From assembly GCA_002439285.1 (NCBI GenBank), contig DJTQ01000097.1:1-7518 (forward strand): a stretch of 7,518 nt of DNA, read 5' to 3'. Below the pieces are notes generated by a model that ran no database searches, was not told where the DNA came from, and saw nothing but the letters and a program-made list of their open reading frames with translations. Shown one piece after another: positions 1 to 5,925 of the stretch (position 1 is its first letter; each line of letters begins with the position of its first letter). Both the position numbers and the translations under genes were made by a program. The stretch is from Paenibacillaceae bacterium UBA6304. GTDB lineage: Bacteria; Bacillota; Bacilli; Paenibacillales; Paenibacillaceae.

Positions 1-1076
1 GATATCTATCGCCTTGGGTCGGAGGGGAGCAAATACTGCCGGTCTATATGATCATCATCTGTATTTCGTTCCTTGACGGTTGGACGACGCCGGCCCGCAA
101 TGCCTTATTGCCGCGTCTTGTCGCCGATCAAGCGCTAATGAAGGCGAATGGTATAGTGGCGACAACCGACCAGATTGTCCAGTTTGCCGGTTGGGCGATC
201 AGCGGTGTGCTGGTGGCGGCGTTCGGATCGTTTCCGATCCTCGTTGCTGTTGCGGTCGGCTATGGCTTAGCCATGGCGATCACATTATTGATCGAGGATC
301 CAACCGAACCGAAACGCCGTAGTGTTTGGGACGTGCGCACTGGGAGAGATCAAGGTAACCGTACAACGGGGTTTGTCGAGCTTGATGAGGATGCAATTTC
401 AGGTGCAGGGCCGACAGTGCTAAGACCACCTTCCCGCTGGGATACGTTAAAAGAAGGCTGGGTCGTCCTGTGGAAATCACGACGTCTGCGATCCTTGACC
501 TTGATGGACATGACCGATATGCTTGGCGGCTCCGTCTGGGTTGGGGCTTTTATGCTGGTCTTCGTTAATGAAATCCTGCTCAAGGACGAGCAGTGGTGGG
601 GTTATATTAATGCCAGTTATTTTGCGGGAGCCGTCATCGGCGGATTATTGGTCGTCGCTCTCGTGGAACGGCTGGAGAAACGGATTTTTACGGTGATGCT
701 GCTAGGCATGCTCGGTTACGCTATATTGACGGTCTGGTTCGCGCTGAATGAGTTTGCACCGTTGGCATTATTTATCGTCCTGCTAACCGGACCATTCACA
801 GAGCTTGCGGCTGTCTCCAGACGAACCTTGATTCAGCGAAGTGCGAGTCCAGAGCTTCTGCCCAAAGTATTTTCCGCCCAGTCCACTTTGCTTAACACGG
901 TGTTCGGTTTTTCTCTGCTGTTTATGAGCGGGGTGGCCGAGTGGTTCGGTATTGTGAATATGTATCTGTTCGCGGCCGTAATCAGCGTATTGGCGGCGGG
1001 GGTCGGATGGCTGAACCGGAGAGCATTTGCGATGGCAGAGCGTGGGAATATTCAAAGTGAACCAGAGCAACTTTAG
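1..1076 (+). CDS. MFS transporter, C-terminal part (5' end cut by window edge)
   Basis: This is a major facilitator superfamily membrane transporter of the MFS_3-like type (proton-driven efflux or related); the substrate cannot be read from the sequence. The frame beginning at base 3 has no stop before the first ATG at 48, and it reads through hydrophobic residues into SFLDGWTTPARNALLPRLV. The gene therefore starts upstream of the window, and the ATG at 48 is internal. About 357 residues are visible, so roughly the first one or two helices are missing compared with the usual 400-430. The PARNALLPRLV stretch followed by an AN..V....Q helix is typical of this branch. A hydrophilic stretch of about 75 residues (RRSVWDVR to WKSRRLRS) is the usual central cytoplasmic loop between the two halves. 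Five to six hydrophobic helices follow, and the tail is short and charged. It reads toward arsR but is separated from it by a terminator-like hairpin and 322 nt, so it is probably not part of the ars operon. MFS membership is confident; the role is not. Confidence 0.9.
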   Translation, partial: YLSPWVGGEQILPVYMIIICISFLDGWTTPARNALLPRLVADQALMKANGIVATTDQIVQFAGWAISGVLVAAFGSFPILVAVAVGYGLAMAITLLIEDPTEPKRRSVWDVRTGRDQGNRTTGFVELDEDAISGAGPTVLRPPSRWDTLKEGWVVLWKSRRLRSLTLMDMTDMLGGSVWVGAFMLVFVNEILLKDEQWWGYINASYFAGAVIGGLLVVALVERLEKRIFTVMLLGMLGYAILTVWFALNEFAPLALFIVLLTGPFTELAAVSRRTLIQRSASPELLPKVFSAQSTLLNTVFGFSLLFMSGVAEWFGIVNMYLFAAVISVLAAGVGWLNRRAFAMAERGNIQSEPEQL

Positions 1077-1138
1077 TTACACGTGATAGTGAGCGGTTTG
1101 AGGTTTGAGGCTTGTTGTCCTCTCCATACGGATTATTT

Positions 1139-1184
1139 AGGAGAATGTCCACTAAATGGCGGACATTCTCTTGTTCGGATTTCT
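1139..1184 (+). terminator. Probable Rho-independent terminator after the MFS gene
   Basis: GAGAATGTCC (1141-1150) and GGACATTCTC (1161-1170) form a perfect 10-bp stem. It closes a 10-nt loop and can be extended outward by a G-T and an A-T pair. The following bases (TTGTTCGGATTTCT) are only moderately T-rich, so termination may be incomplete. It lies 62 nt after the MFS stop codon and upstream of the ars promoter. Since the sequence before the stem is not A-rich enough to give a T-tract on the other strand, it should work in the plus direction. The alternative is a protein-binding palindrome. Confidence 0.6.
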
Positions 1185-1303
1185 ATGTTGAATTTTAAAT
1201 AATTACCCAGATATATTGATTTAATTCTATATTTAGTCTGTATATAGATGTCGCACTGACTCGAATCTAGTAGCCCCGATCTCCACTTTAGGAGGGTAAT
1301 TTC

Positions 1304-1339
1304 ATGCTTAGTGGCGTGGTTAGTGGACGAAACATATAA
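1304..1339 (+). other. 11-codon mini-ORF with strong SD (possible leader peptide or gene remnant)
   Basis: AGGAGGG (1290-1296) stands 7 nt before an ATG at 1304, which is an ideal ribosome binding layout. The frame encodes MLSGVVSGRNI and stops with TAA at 1337-1339, inside the first ArsR-type box. The predicted arsR transcript would start downstream of it, so it is not a leader of that transcript unless a promoter further upstream is used. The best upstream candidate, TTGATT at 1216-1221, has no well-placed -10. It could equally be the start of a decayed gene, or chance. Confidence 0.2.
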
Positions 1340-1371
1340 GTGATTGATTATATAAATACTCGGTTATATAA
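1332..1371. promoter_or_regulatory. Putative ArsR operator: three TTATATAA-type boxes at 16-bp intervals
   Basis: The 8-bp palindrome TTATATAA occurs exactly at 1348-1355 and 1364-1371, and with 6 of 8 matches (ACATATAA) at 1332-1339. The gap between boxes is 8 bp each time. ArsR/SmtB repressors bind AT-rich imperfect inverted repeats in or next to their own promoter. Here the second box overlaps the -35 element and the third overlaps the -10. This position would let bound ArsR block RNA polymerase until arsenite or antimonite binds. The boxes are seen directly; ArsR binding is inferred. Confidence 0.55.
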
Positions 1372-1372
1372 T
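1344..1372 (+). promoter_or_regulatory. Sigma-A-type promoter of arsRB
   Basis: TTGATT (1344-1349, 4 of 6 to the -35 consensus) is followed by a 17-nt spacer and then a perfect TATAAT at 1367-1372. Transcription would begin near 1379, just before the arsR SD (AAGGAG, 1383-1388), giving a leader of about 20 nt. The overlap with the repeated boxes fits an autoregulated ars promoter. Confidence 0.7.
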
Positions 1373-1398
1373 AGATTCCGAAAAGGAGCGTGACTGCT

Positions 1399-1716
1399 AT
1401 GGACGAAATGATTACCGTACTGAAGCTATTGGCGGATAAAACCCGGCTTACGATCCTGGATATTTTAAAAGAGGGGGAACGGTGCGTTTGTGATTTGGTG
1501 GATGCGCTGCAGACGACGCAACCGAATATCAGCCAACATTTGCGGAAGTTGCGGGAAGCCGGTCTGGTGCAGGAATCACGACGGGGGCAATGGGCTTACT
1601 ATAAGCTCTCAGTGGAAGACAAACCTTATGTTCAAGCTGTATTGGATGCGGTTCCGTTTTCCGCCAAGCAGGTGGGGATGATGAATACATGTACGGACGG
1701 CAACTGCTGTAATTGA
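1399..1716 (+). CDS. arsR: ArsR-family arsenic-responsive transcriptional repressor
   Basis: This is a winged-helix repressor of 105 residues that binds the ars promoter and is released when As(III) or Sb(III) is bound. The metal site is seen as CVCDL at residues 29-33 (Cys29, Cys31), in the place of the classic ELCVCDL motif of the helix before the recognition helix; here it reads ERCVCDL. The recognition region [19 protein letters not shown] (39-57) and the wing ([12 protein letters not shown]) follow in normal order. A second Cys group ends the protein (Cys98, Cys103, Cys104), which may add to metal binding. I chose ATG 1399 because AAGGAG (1383-1388) lies 10 nt before it. The in-frame GTG at 1390 would leave only 1 nt of spacing, and ATG 1408 is a weaker third option. 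arsB follows closely, and the boxes at 1332-1371 are the likely operator. The family call is secure. Confidence 0.95.
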   Translation: MDEMITVLKLLADKTRLTILDILKEGERCVCDLVDALQTTQPNISQHLRKLREAGLVQESRRGQWAYYKLSVEDKPYVQAVLDAVPFSAKQVGMMNTCTDGNCCN

Positions 1717-1721
1717 CAGAA

Positions 1722-1727
1722 GAGGGG
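1722..1727 (+). promoter_or_regulatory. Ribosome binding site deciding the arsB start
   Basis: GAGGGG at 1722-1727 lies just after the arsR stop. It is 9 nt before TTG 1737, 3 nt before TTG 1731, and downstream of TTG 1713. Only the 1737 start has normal spacing, and it gives a protein that begins like other ArsB permeases. Confidence 0.6.
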
Positions 1728-1736
1728 ATTTTGAAG

Positions 1737-3029
1737 TTGGAATACATTGCGGGATTTATTTTTCTACTTACTTTGGTTTTTGTCATCTGGCAGCCCAAGG
1801 GGCTGGGCATCGGATGGTCCGCCATGGGCGGTGCGATACTGGCTTTAGCGTTCGGGGTAGTGAGCTTTGCCGATGTGGGGGATGTAACGGCGATTGTCTG
1901 GAATGCTACGCTGGCTTTCGTTGCTATTATCATTATTTCGATTCTTCTCGATGAAATCGGATTTTTTGAATGGTCGGCGCTGCATATGGCTTCACTAGCC
2001 GGCGGGAGCGGCAAGCGGATGTTTGTATACGTCATTATACTTGGCGCGGCTGTGTCGGCCTTGTTTGCGAATGACGGGGCGGCCCTGATTTTAACGCCCA
2101 TCGTGCTGGCCATGGTCCGTGCGCTTCGATTCGACGACCGGATGGTGCTTCCGTTTATTATGGCGAGCGGTTTTATCGCGGATACGACCTCACTGCCGCT
2201 CGTGGTGAGCAATCTGGTCAATATCGTTTCTGCCGATTATTTCGGCATCGGATTCATGGAATATGCAATTCGCATGGTCGTACCGAACCTGGTTTCCCTA
2301 GGAGCGAGCATGCTGGTGCTGTACTTATTTTTTCGTAAGCAAATCCCGGGAAGCTATGATCTGAATCAGTTAAAGAAACCGCAAGATGCGATTCGGGACC
2401 CGCGCATGTTCCGTTTGTCTTGGATCATTCTCGGCCTGCTGCTAATCGCCTATCTGTCGGCTGAATTCATCGGTGTTCCGGTATCGCTGGCTGCTGGGGC
2501 CGTAGCTTTGTTCTTTATCGTAGCTACCCGTCGCAGTCCTGCCGTCGAAACCCGGCGAGTGATCAAGGAAGCGCCTTGGTCGATTGTCGTCTTTTCCATC
2601 GGGATGTATGTCGTGGTGTATGGGCTTCGCAATGTCGGATTGACCGATCACCTGGGGGATGTCATTCAGTGGCTGGCGGATCAGGGCGTTTATGCCGCAA
2701 CCGTAGGGATGGGCTTTATCGCTGCGATTCTGTCGTCTGTGATGAACAATTTGCCTACCGTGATGATCGATGCACTGGCTATTGATAGTACGAATACCGA
2801 TGGACTGGTGAGGGAAGCACTCGTGTATGCCAATGTGATCGGTTCCGATCTCGGACCGAAAATCACTCCGATCGGCTCTTTGGCGACCCTGCTGTGGCTA
2901 CATGTTTTGTCCCGGAAAGGGATCAAAATTACTTGGGGTAAGTATTTTAAAACGGGGATTCTTCTGACGGTACCGACGTTGTTTATTACATTGAGCGGGC
3001 TTTATGTTTGGTTGATGATTGTTTCTTAA
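1737..3029 (+). CDS. arsB: ArsB-type arsenite/antimonite efflux permease
   Basis: This integral membrane permease of the ArsB family (ion transporter superfamily) exports As(III) and Sb(III) across the cytoplasmic membrane, driven by membrane potential when no ArsA ATPase is present. From TTG 1737 it is 430 residues, close to the roughly 429 of the staphylococcal plasmid ArsB, and it has the same N-terminal pattern ([10 protein letters not shown] at 18-27). Conserved stretches are visible in order: [15 protein letters not shown] (109-123), [15 protein letters not shown] (148-162), MNNLPTV (336-342) and [17 protein letters not shown] (366-382). About 10-12 hydrophobic segments span the length. 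The frame is open from TTG 1713, which would overlap arsR by 4 nt, but that start has no SD. The gene is co-transcribed with arsR. No arsA, arsC or arsD is near, so arsenate would need a reductase encoded elsewhere. Acr3, the other arsenite exporter family, does not share these motifs. Confidence 0.95.
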   Translation: MEYIAGFIFLLTLVFVIWQPKGLGIGWSAMGGAILALAFGVVSFADVGDVTAIVWNATLAFVAIIIISILLDEIGFFEWSALHMASLAGGSGKRMFVYVIILGAAVSALFANDGAALILTPIVLAMVRALRFDDRMVLPFIMASGFIADTTSLPLVVSNLVNIVSADYFGIGFMEYAIRMVVPNLVSLGASMLVLYLFFRKQIPGSYDLNQLKKPQDAIRDPRMFRLSWIILGLLLIAYLSAEFIGVPVSLAAGAVALFFIVATRRSPAVETRRVIKEAPWSIVVFSIGMYVVVYGLRNVGLTDHLGDVIQWLADQGVYAATVGMGFIAAILSSVMNNLPTVMIDALAIDSTNTDGLVREALVYANVIGSDLGPKITPIGSLATLLWLHVLSRKGIKITWGKYFKTGILLTVPTLFITLSGLYVWLMIVS

Positions 3030-3083
3030 GCGAGCCGGCAAACTTGCCGTAGAAAGAAGTTATTTAGCAAGAGAGGTGGTTTT

Positions 3084-3359
3084 TTGAGTGTTTTTAGCAA
3101 TCGTACAATTTACTATCCAGTTTGCACGAAGGAACTAAATTGGTATCTAGTACATGCTGATGTCGATTATCTCTTATGTGTTTCATGCAATAAATTCTTC
3201 AAAAAAGCAAATCTGTCTGAAACAGACCTACCTCTAAGAATAATTGATCACTTAAAATCTATTAATTACACCGATGATTATAAGGGGATACCAACAAGTT
3301 ACTTTTATTCTCCTAAATGGCTTATCAAATTAAAAGGGATATTTCATAAACTAAACTAA
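3084..3359 (+). CDS. Small AT-rich orphan protein with degenerate zinc-ribbon look
   Basis: I do not recognise this 91-residue protein. A good SD (GAGGTG, 3073-3078) precedes a TTG at 3084, and no in-frame ATG exists, so TTG is the only plausible start. It has one unpaired Cys14 in YYPVCTKELNW and a CxxC pair (Cys32, Cys35) in LCVSCNKFFKK. That spacing suggests a four-Cys zinc ribbon in which the first Cys of the first knuckle has been lost. The rest is rich in Lys, Tyr and Ile, without membrane helices or a signal peptide. Base composition differs from its neighbours: 58 of 180 bases at 3121-3300 are G or C, against 34 of 60 at 2101-2160 in arsB. It starts 54 nt after arsB without a clear promoter or strong terminator between them, so it may be reached by ars read-through. 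It is probably a recent arrival. Coding status is likely because of the SD and open frame, but not proven. Confidence 0.6.
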   Translation: MSVFSNRTIYYPVCTKELNWYLVHADVDYLLCVSCNKFFKKANLSETDLPLRIIDHLKSINYTDDYKGIPTSYFYSPKWLIKLKGIFHKLN

Positions 3360-3375
3360 TTTACTTTTAAACAAA

Positions 3376-3415
3376 CCTCCCCATATGCCACATTTATCAC
3401 TACATATATAACTAA
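3376..3415. repeat. Direct repeat copy A (shortened) flanking the minus-strand gene
   Basis: CCTCCCCATATGCCACA (3376-3392) recurs exactly at 3897-3913. The stretch at 3396-3415 matches 3948-3967 at 19 of 20 bases. The two blocks are 3 nt apart here but 34 nt apart in copy B, so copy A looks like a copy with an internal deletion of 31 nt. It lies between the convergent ends of the 91-residue gene and the minus-strand gene. Confidence 0.85.
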
Positions 3416-3458
3416 TGAGATTCAATAGAGAGTAAAATTTAAAGACCTCTGAATCTCA
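3416..3458. repeat. Inverted repeat at the 3' end of the minus-strand gene
   Basis: TGAGATTC (3416-3423) and GAATCTCA (3451-3458) are perfect reverse complements around a 27-nt loop. AGAG and CTCT inside the loop could extend the stem past a small bulge. The right arm lies within the last codons of the minus-strand gene. Neither side has a T-tract, so a classic terminator is not supported; it may fold in the RNA of either convergent transcript. Confidence 0.35.
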
Positions 3459-3834
3459 ACCCACGTTTAAAAAACAGGGTGTATTCCCCTGGCTCCCATT
3501 CCAAATTTCTAAGTCTCATTTCAAAGGCGGCTAATTCAGCCGTCTCTCTCATTTTTTCAGCTTGCAGAATTTCAGTATCCCCGCTTCTGGTAACATATAA
3601 TTGAGCTTGCAGGAGGCGTTCTTTTTTATCGGGGTAGATTGCCATGGCTACAAGAGGTTCCGTATTACTAAAGTGATCAGATTTGTCGTTAATCCTGGGG
3701 AATTCCTGATTCGGAGTGTGACCAAGTTGAAGATCATAGCCGGTATTCTCGGTGAAAAAAGAAAAATTGCTTAGTACGAGTATCATAGCGAGAAGTCCGA
3801 ACAGTACGGACAGGAATACTAATCTTTTTTTCAA
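3439..3834 (-). CDS. Membrane-anchored hypothetical protein
   Basis: I do not recognise a family for this 131-residue protein. It begins MKKR followed by a hydrophobic helix (residues 5-22) with no lipobox Cys and no obvious cleavage site, so an N-terminal anchor with the rest outside the cell is most likely. The external part has a polar stretch (30-60), then a compact region (LVAMAIYPDKKERLLQAQLYV) and a conserved-looking charged end (LEWEPGEYTLFFKRGLRFRG, 111-130). The start is TTG at 3834: AGGAGA (3849-3844, minus strand) lies 9 nt upstream. The ATG at 3842-3840 is out of frame and stops after three codons. It is the only minus-strand gene here, converges on the 91-residue gene, and is divergent from the oxidoreductase with a 152-nt shared upstream region. 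Direct repeats flank it, suggesting insertion or local duplication. I see no strong promoter for it. Confidence 0.7.
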   Translation of the reverse strand: MKKRLVFLSVLFGLLAMILVLSNFSFFTENTGYDLQLGHTPNQEFPRINDKSDHFSNTEPLVAMAIYPDKKERLLQAQLYVTRSGDTEILQAEKMRETAELAAFEMRLRNLEWEPGEYTLFFKRGLRFRGL

Positions 3835-3886
3835 GGTTGCATTCTCCTAGTCTTGATTCAAATTTCAGGGGATTTCCTCCTCCAAG

Positions 3887-3915
3887 TTTACACTACCCTC
3901 CCCATATGCCACAAT
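3887..3915 (+). promoter_or_regulatory. Weak candidate promoter for the oxidoreductase
   Basis: TTTACA (3887-3892, 5 of 6 to consensus) is spaced 17 nt from CACAAT (3910-3915, 4 of 6). A second weak candidate is ATGAAA (3914-3919), 17 nt, TATACA (3937-3942). The second candidate lies in the part of repeat copy B that is missing from copy A. Neither is convincing alone, but some promoter is expected here because the preceding gene runs the other way. Confidence 0.25.
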
Positions 3916-3967
3916 GAAATCAGCCAATGAATGGTTTATACATTTCAATCACTACATAGATAACTAA
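3897..3967. repeat. Direct repeat copy B (full length), leader of the oxidoreductase
   Basis: The end blocks 3897-3913 and 3948-3967 match copy A at 17 of 17 and 19 of 20 bases, and an extra 31 nt separates them here. It ends 6 nt before the SD of the oxidoreductase gene, so this copy probably includes its 5' untranslated leader. Copy A, next to the end of another gene, cannot have that role, which suggests B is the original and A the derived copy. Confidence 0.85.
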
Positions 3968-3986
3968 CATTTCAGGAGGAACTATG

Positions 3987-4919
3987 ATGAGAATCGGAAT
4001 AATTGGTCTTGGAGATATTGCGCAGAAGGCGTATTTGCCGGTGATTACGGCGCGGGAGGATATTGAGCTTGTGTTCTGTACGCGAAGCAGGGAGACGTTA
4101 GGGCGGTTATCCGCCAAGTATCGGGTCCGGGAAGCGGTGCAAACGGTGGAGGAATTGATCGCATCGGGCATCGATGCGGCGTTTATTCATTCGTCAACGG
4201 AATCGCATGTCGGTATAGCGGAGCAGTTGATGCGTAGCGGGATTCACGTCTACGTGGATAAGCCGATTTCGTATCATTACGAGGAAGCGGAGAGATTGAC
4301 GGCGCTGGCTGAGCAGCTTGGCGTTATACTCATGGTCGGCTTTAACCGCCGGTTTGCCCCGATGGTGGCGGCGATGAAGGAGAAGAACGATCGGCGCATG
4401 GCTTTGCTGCAAAAAAATCGTCTCTTTTCGCCGGATTTTGCACGCAGGTTCGTGTATGACGATTACATCCATGTTATCGATACGATCCGCTTTATGGCAC
4501 CTGGTAAAATTACCGGGACACCTCGTATTTCCATGTTCATACAGGAAGGGAAATTGTATCACGCCCAGGTCCAATTGGAAGGGGATGGCTTTGTCTGCAC
4601 GGGTATTATGAACCGGGATTCGGGAGCCAACGATGAAATTCTGGAGATCATGAATCCGGGTAACAAGTGGGTCGTGGAAGGTTTGAATACGACGATTCAT
4701 TTTAATGGAGGGCAAGAGTCCCGGCAGAAATTCAACGACTGGGAGCCGGTGCTGCACCGCCGAGGGTTTGCGCAAATCATCGATCATTTTCTGACCTGTG
4801 TCCGGGACAATAAACAGCCATCGATTTCCCTCAAAGATGCGCTGGAGAGCCACCGTATTTGCGAGCTCATTGTCGAGCAAGCGGAGAAAAGCGGCGCATT
4901 CCCCTGGGAGAAAAGATAA
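3987..4919 (+). CDS. Gfo/Idh/MocA-family NAD(P)-dependent oxidoreductase (YceM/MviM-like)
   Basis: This is a cytoplasmic dehydrogenase of the Gfo/Idh/MocA family; such enzymes oxidise or reduce sugars, inositols and related polyols with NAD(P). The substrate is unknown. It has 310 residues, typical of the short YceM-like branch. The Rossmann dinucleotide site is MRIGIIGLGDIAQKAYLPV at the N-terminus. Then come AFIHSSTESH and YVDKPISY, where DKP (91-93) replaces the usual EKP and carries the family's catalytic lysine. NRRFAPMV (120-127) and YDDYIHVIDTIRF (157-169) follow; the latter holds the His and Asp expected near the active site. The order and wording recall E. coli YceM (MviM), judged from memory. 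ATG 3987 is preferred over ATG 3984, because AGGAGGA (3974-3980) leaves 6 nt before the former and only 3 before the latter. It stands alone, with 106 nt before the next gene. Confidence 0.9.
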   Translation: MRIGIIGLGDIAQKAYLPVITAREDIELVFCTRSRETLGRLSAKYRVREAVQTVEELIASGIDAAFIHSSTESHVGIAEQLMRSGIHVYVDKPISYHYEEAERLTALAEQLGVILMVGFNRRFAPMVAAMKEKNDRRMALLQKNRLFSPDFARRFVYDDYIHVIDTIRFMAPGKITGTPRISMFIQEGKLYHAQVQLEGDGFVCTGIMNRDSGANDEILEIMNPGNKWVVEGLNTTIHFNGGQESRQKFNDWEPVLHRRGFAQIIDHFLTCVRDNKQPSISLKDALESHRICELIVEQAEKSGAFPWEKR

Positions 4920-5025
4920 GCTGGCGAGTTCTAACTCATAAAGCGGGCAACTATTCAAATTCAAAAGGCGTTTATATTGCATACCCCTCGCGCATGGATG
5001 CGACTCCATTAGGAAAGGAAATGCA

Positions 5026-5925
5026 ATGAAACGAATCATTTTTATTATCGTGCTGGTATTGGTGGCGGGGAGCTGGGGAGGAAACTTGTGGTACTATCAC
5101 AGGTCCCAGCTGCCGGAGCCGGTCTTTCTCAACCATTTTATAGAAGTGGAAAATTCGCCGGGCTATTCGTTCGATCTGCTGTACTTGGAGAATAAATCGG
5201 CCAAGACCAAACTGCAGTGGATTGAAATTCCGGAGCTTCCTAATGTTCAGATTTCTCCGATCCCGGATGTAAACAGTTACGCCCATCAAACCCAGGGGAC
5301 GATGCGGGTGCAGATCATGGATTATGATCTGGTTCAGCCTGAATTTCCGGAAAAGGGACCTTTGGTGATACATCGGGTTCTGGCGCATTTTGATGATAAT
5401 TCTTCGAAAGAGATGGAGATTGGTGAAATTCAGGTATTTCGTCCCGATCCGAAACTGGGAGCTGCACCAGTTCAAGGTACCTCCAGCGGCTCCTCATCGT
5501 ATAAAGCGGGGTTTGCCCGGGTCAAGTTTAAGAAAGATGCCCGCTTGACCGGCATTAATTCGACTTACTTGCCGTCTTTAGCGGACCGGTTCAACGTGAT
5601 TCTGGATACGAAAAGCATCCGGCATCTGGAGCAAAAGGAAATCTCGTACTCCTCGGAAGGTATCAACAGCGGCGTCCCTCTGGAGAAAATACCGTTTCCG
5701 TTAAAATTCAAATCCGGGGAAACGGCTACCGTTACGTATCAACTTGCGCTTCCCGACGGCGTCGGGCCGATAGCCAGGACGGACGTGTATCGCTTCCTTT
5801 TGCATATGGAGCTGGAGACAGATCAGGGTGAGCGGTCTAAGGAAGTGATTTTTGTGGATATCGCCCCTTATCTGACCGGACGGGAAGTCGCCGACTTTGT
5901 GCAAGCCAGGAGGTCGGGAGAATGA
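5026..5925 (+). CDS. Membrane-anchored extracytoplasmic protein of unknown function
   Basis: I do not recognise the family of this 299-residue protein. Residues 4-24 form one hydrophobic helix after MKR, with no lipobox Cys, so it is an anchor or a signal peptide with the rest outside the cell. The external part looks rich in beta strands and has two halves: about 35-145 (VENSPGYSFDLLYLENK and following) and about 160-280, joined by a Ser/Gly linker (GTSSGSSSY, 151-159). No Cys residues or catalytic motif stand out, so a structural or binding role is more likely than enzymatic. The SD AGGAAAGG (5011-5018) serves ATG 5026; ATG 5021 stops after two codons. The stop overlaps the next start (ATGA), and the SD of the next gene lies inside this one. 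It is the first gene of a likely three-gene operon. The 106 nt before it hold two small competing hairpins (around 4991-5009) but no strong promoter. Confidence 0.8.
   Translation: MKRIIFIIVLVLVAGSWGGNLWYYHRSQLPEPVFLNHFIEVENSPGYSFDLLYLENKSAKTKLQWIEIPELPNVQISPIPDVNSYAHQTQGTMRVQIMDYDLVQPEFPEKGPLVIHRVLAHFDDNSSKEMEIGEIQVFRPDPKLGAAPVQGTSSGSSSYKAGFARVKFKKDARLTGINSTYLPSLADRFNVILDTKSIRHLEQKEISYSSEGINSGVPLEKIPFPLKFKSGETATVTYQLALPDGVGPIARTDVYRFLLHMELETDQGERSKEVIFVDIAPYLTGREVADFVQARRSGE

Larger units (their letters stand above)
1077..1398. other. 322-nt intergenic region between the MFS gene and arsR
   Basis: No gene of normal size fits here. The region holds the hairpin at 1139-1172, an AT-rich stretch around 1190-1250 with no convincing promoter, a mini-ORF with a strong SD at 1290-1339, and the arsR promoter with its repeated boxes at 1332-1372. 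I see no riboswitch-like fold, tRNA or remnant of a recognisable protein. Confidence 0.7.

Noticed and set aside
1308..1326. TTAGTGG direct repeat at 1308-1314 and 1320-1326
   Set aside because: It is only 7 bp, lies within the mini-ORF and does not match the ArsR-type boxes.
1147..1328. GTCCACTAA at 1147-1155 and TTAGTGGAC at 1320-1328 as a long-range inverted repeat
   Set aside because: A 9-bp match in a gap of this size could occur by chance, and the left copy is already part of the terminator stem.
1529..2221. 230-codon minus-strand frame across arsR and arsB
   Set aside because: It spans two well-identified genes in antisense, is rich in Ser, Pro and Thr as shadow frames often are, and has no motif.
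3036..3049. CGGCA-AACT-TGCCG hairpin 6 nt after arsB as a terminator
   Set aside because: The stem is only 5 bp and no T-tract follows, so transcription probably continues into the 91-residue gene.
3376..3967. Insertion sequence or integron cassette
   Set aside because: There are direct repeats but no transposase, integrase, terminal inverted repeats or attachment-site core, so the mechanism is left open.
4926..4937. GAGTTCTAACTC palindrome after the oxidoreductase
   Set aside because: The stem is too short and has no T-tract; it is not supported as a terminator.
4194..5039. 281-codon open frame on the minus strand opposite the oxidoreductase
   Set aside because: It mirrors the codon pattern of a clearly real plus-strand gene, has no SD-supported start and shows no recognisable domain; it is a shadow.
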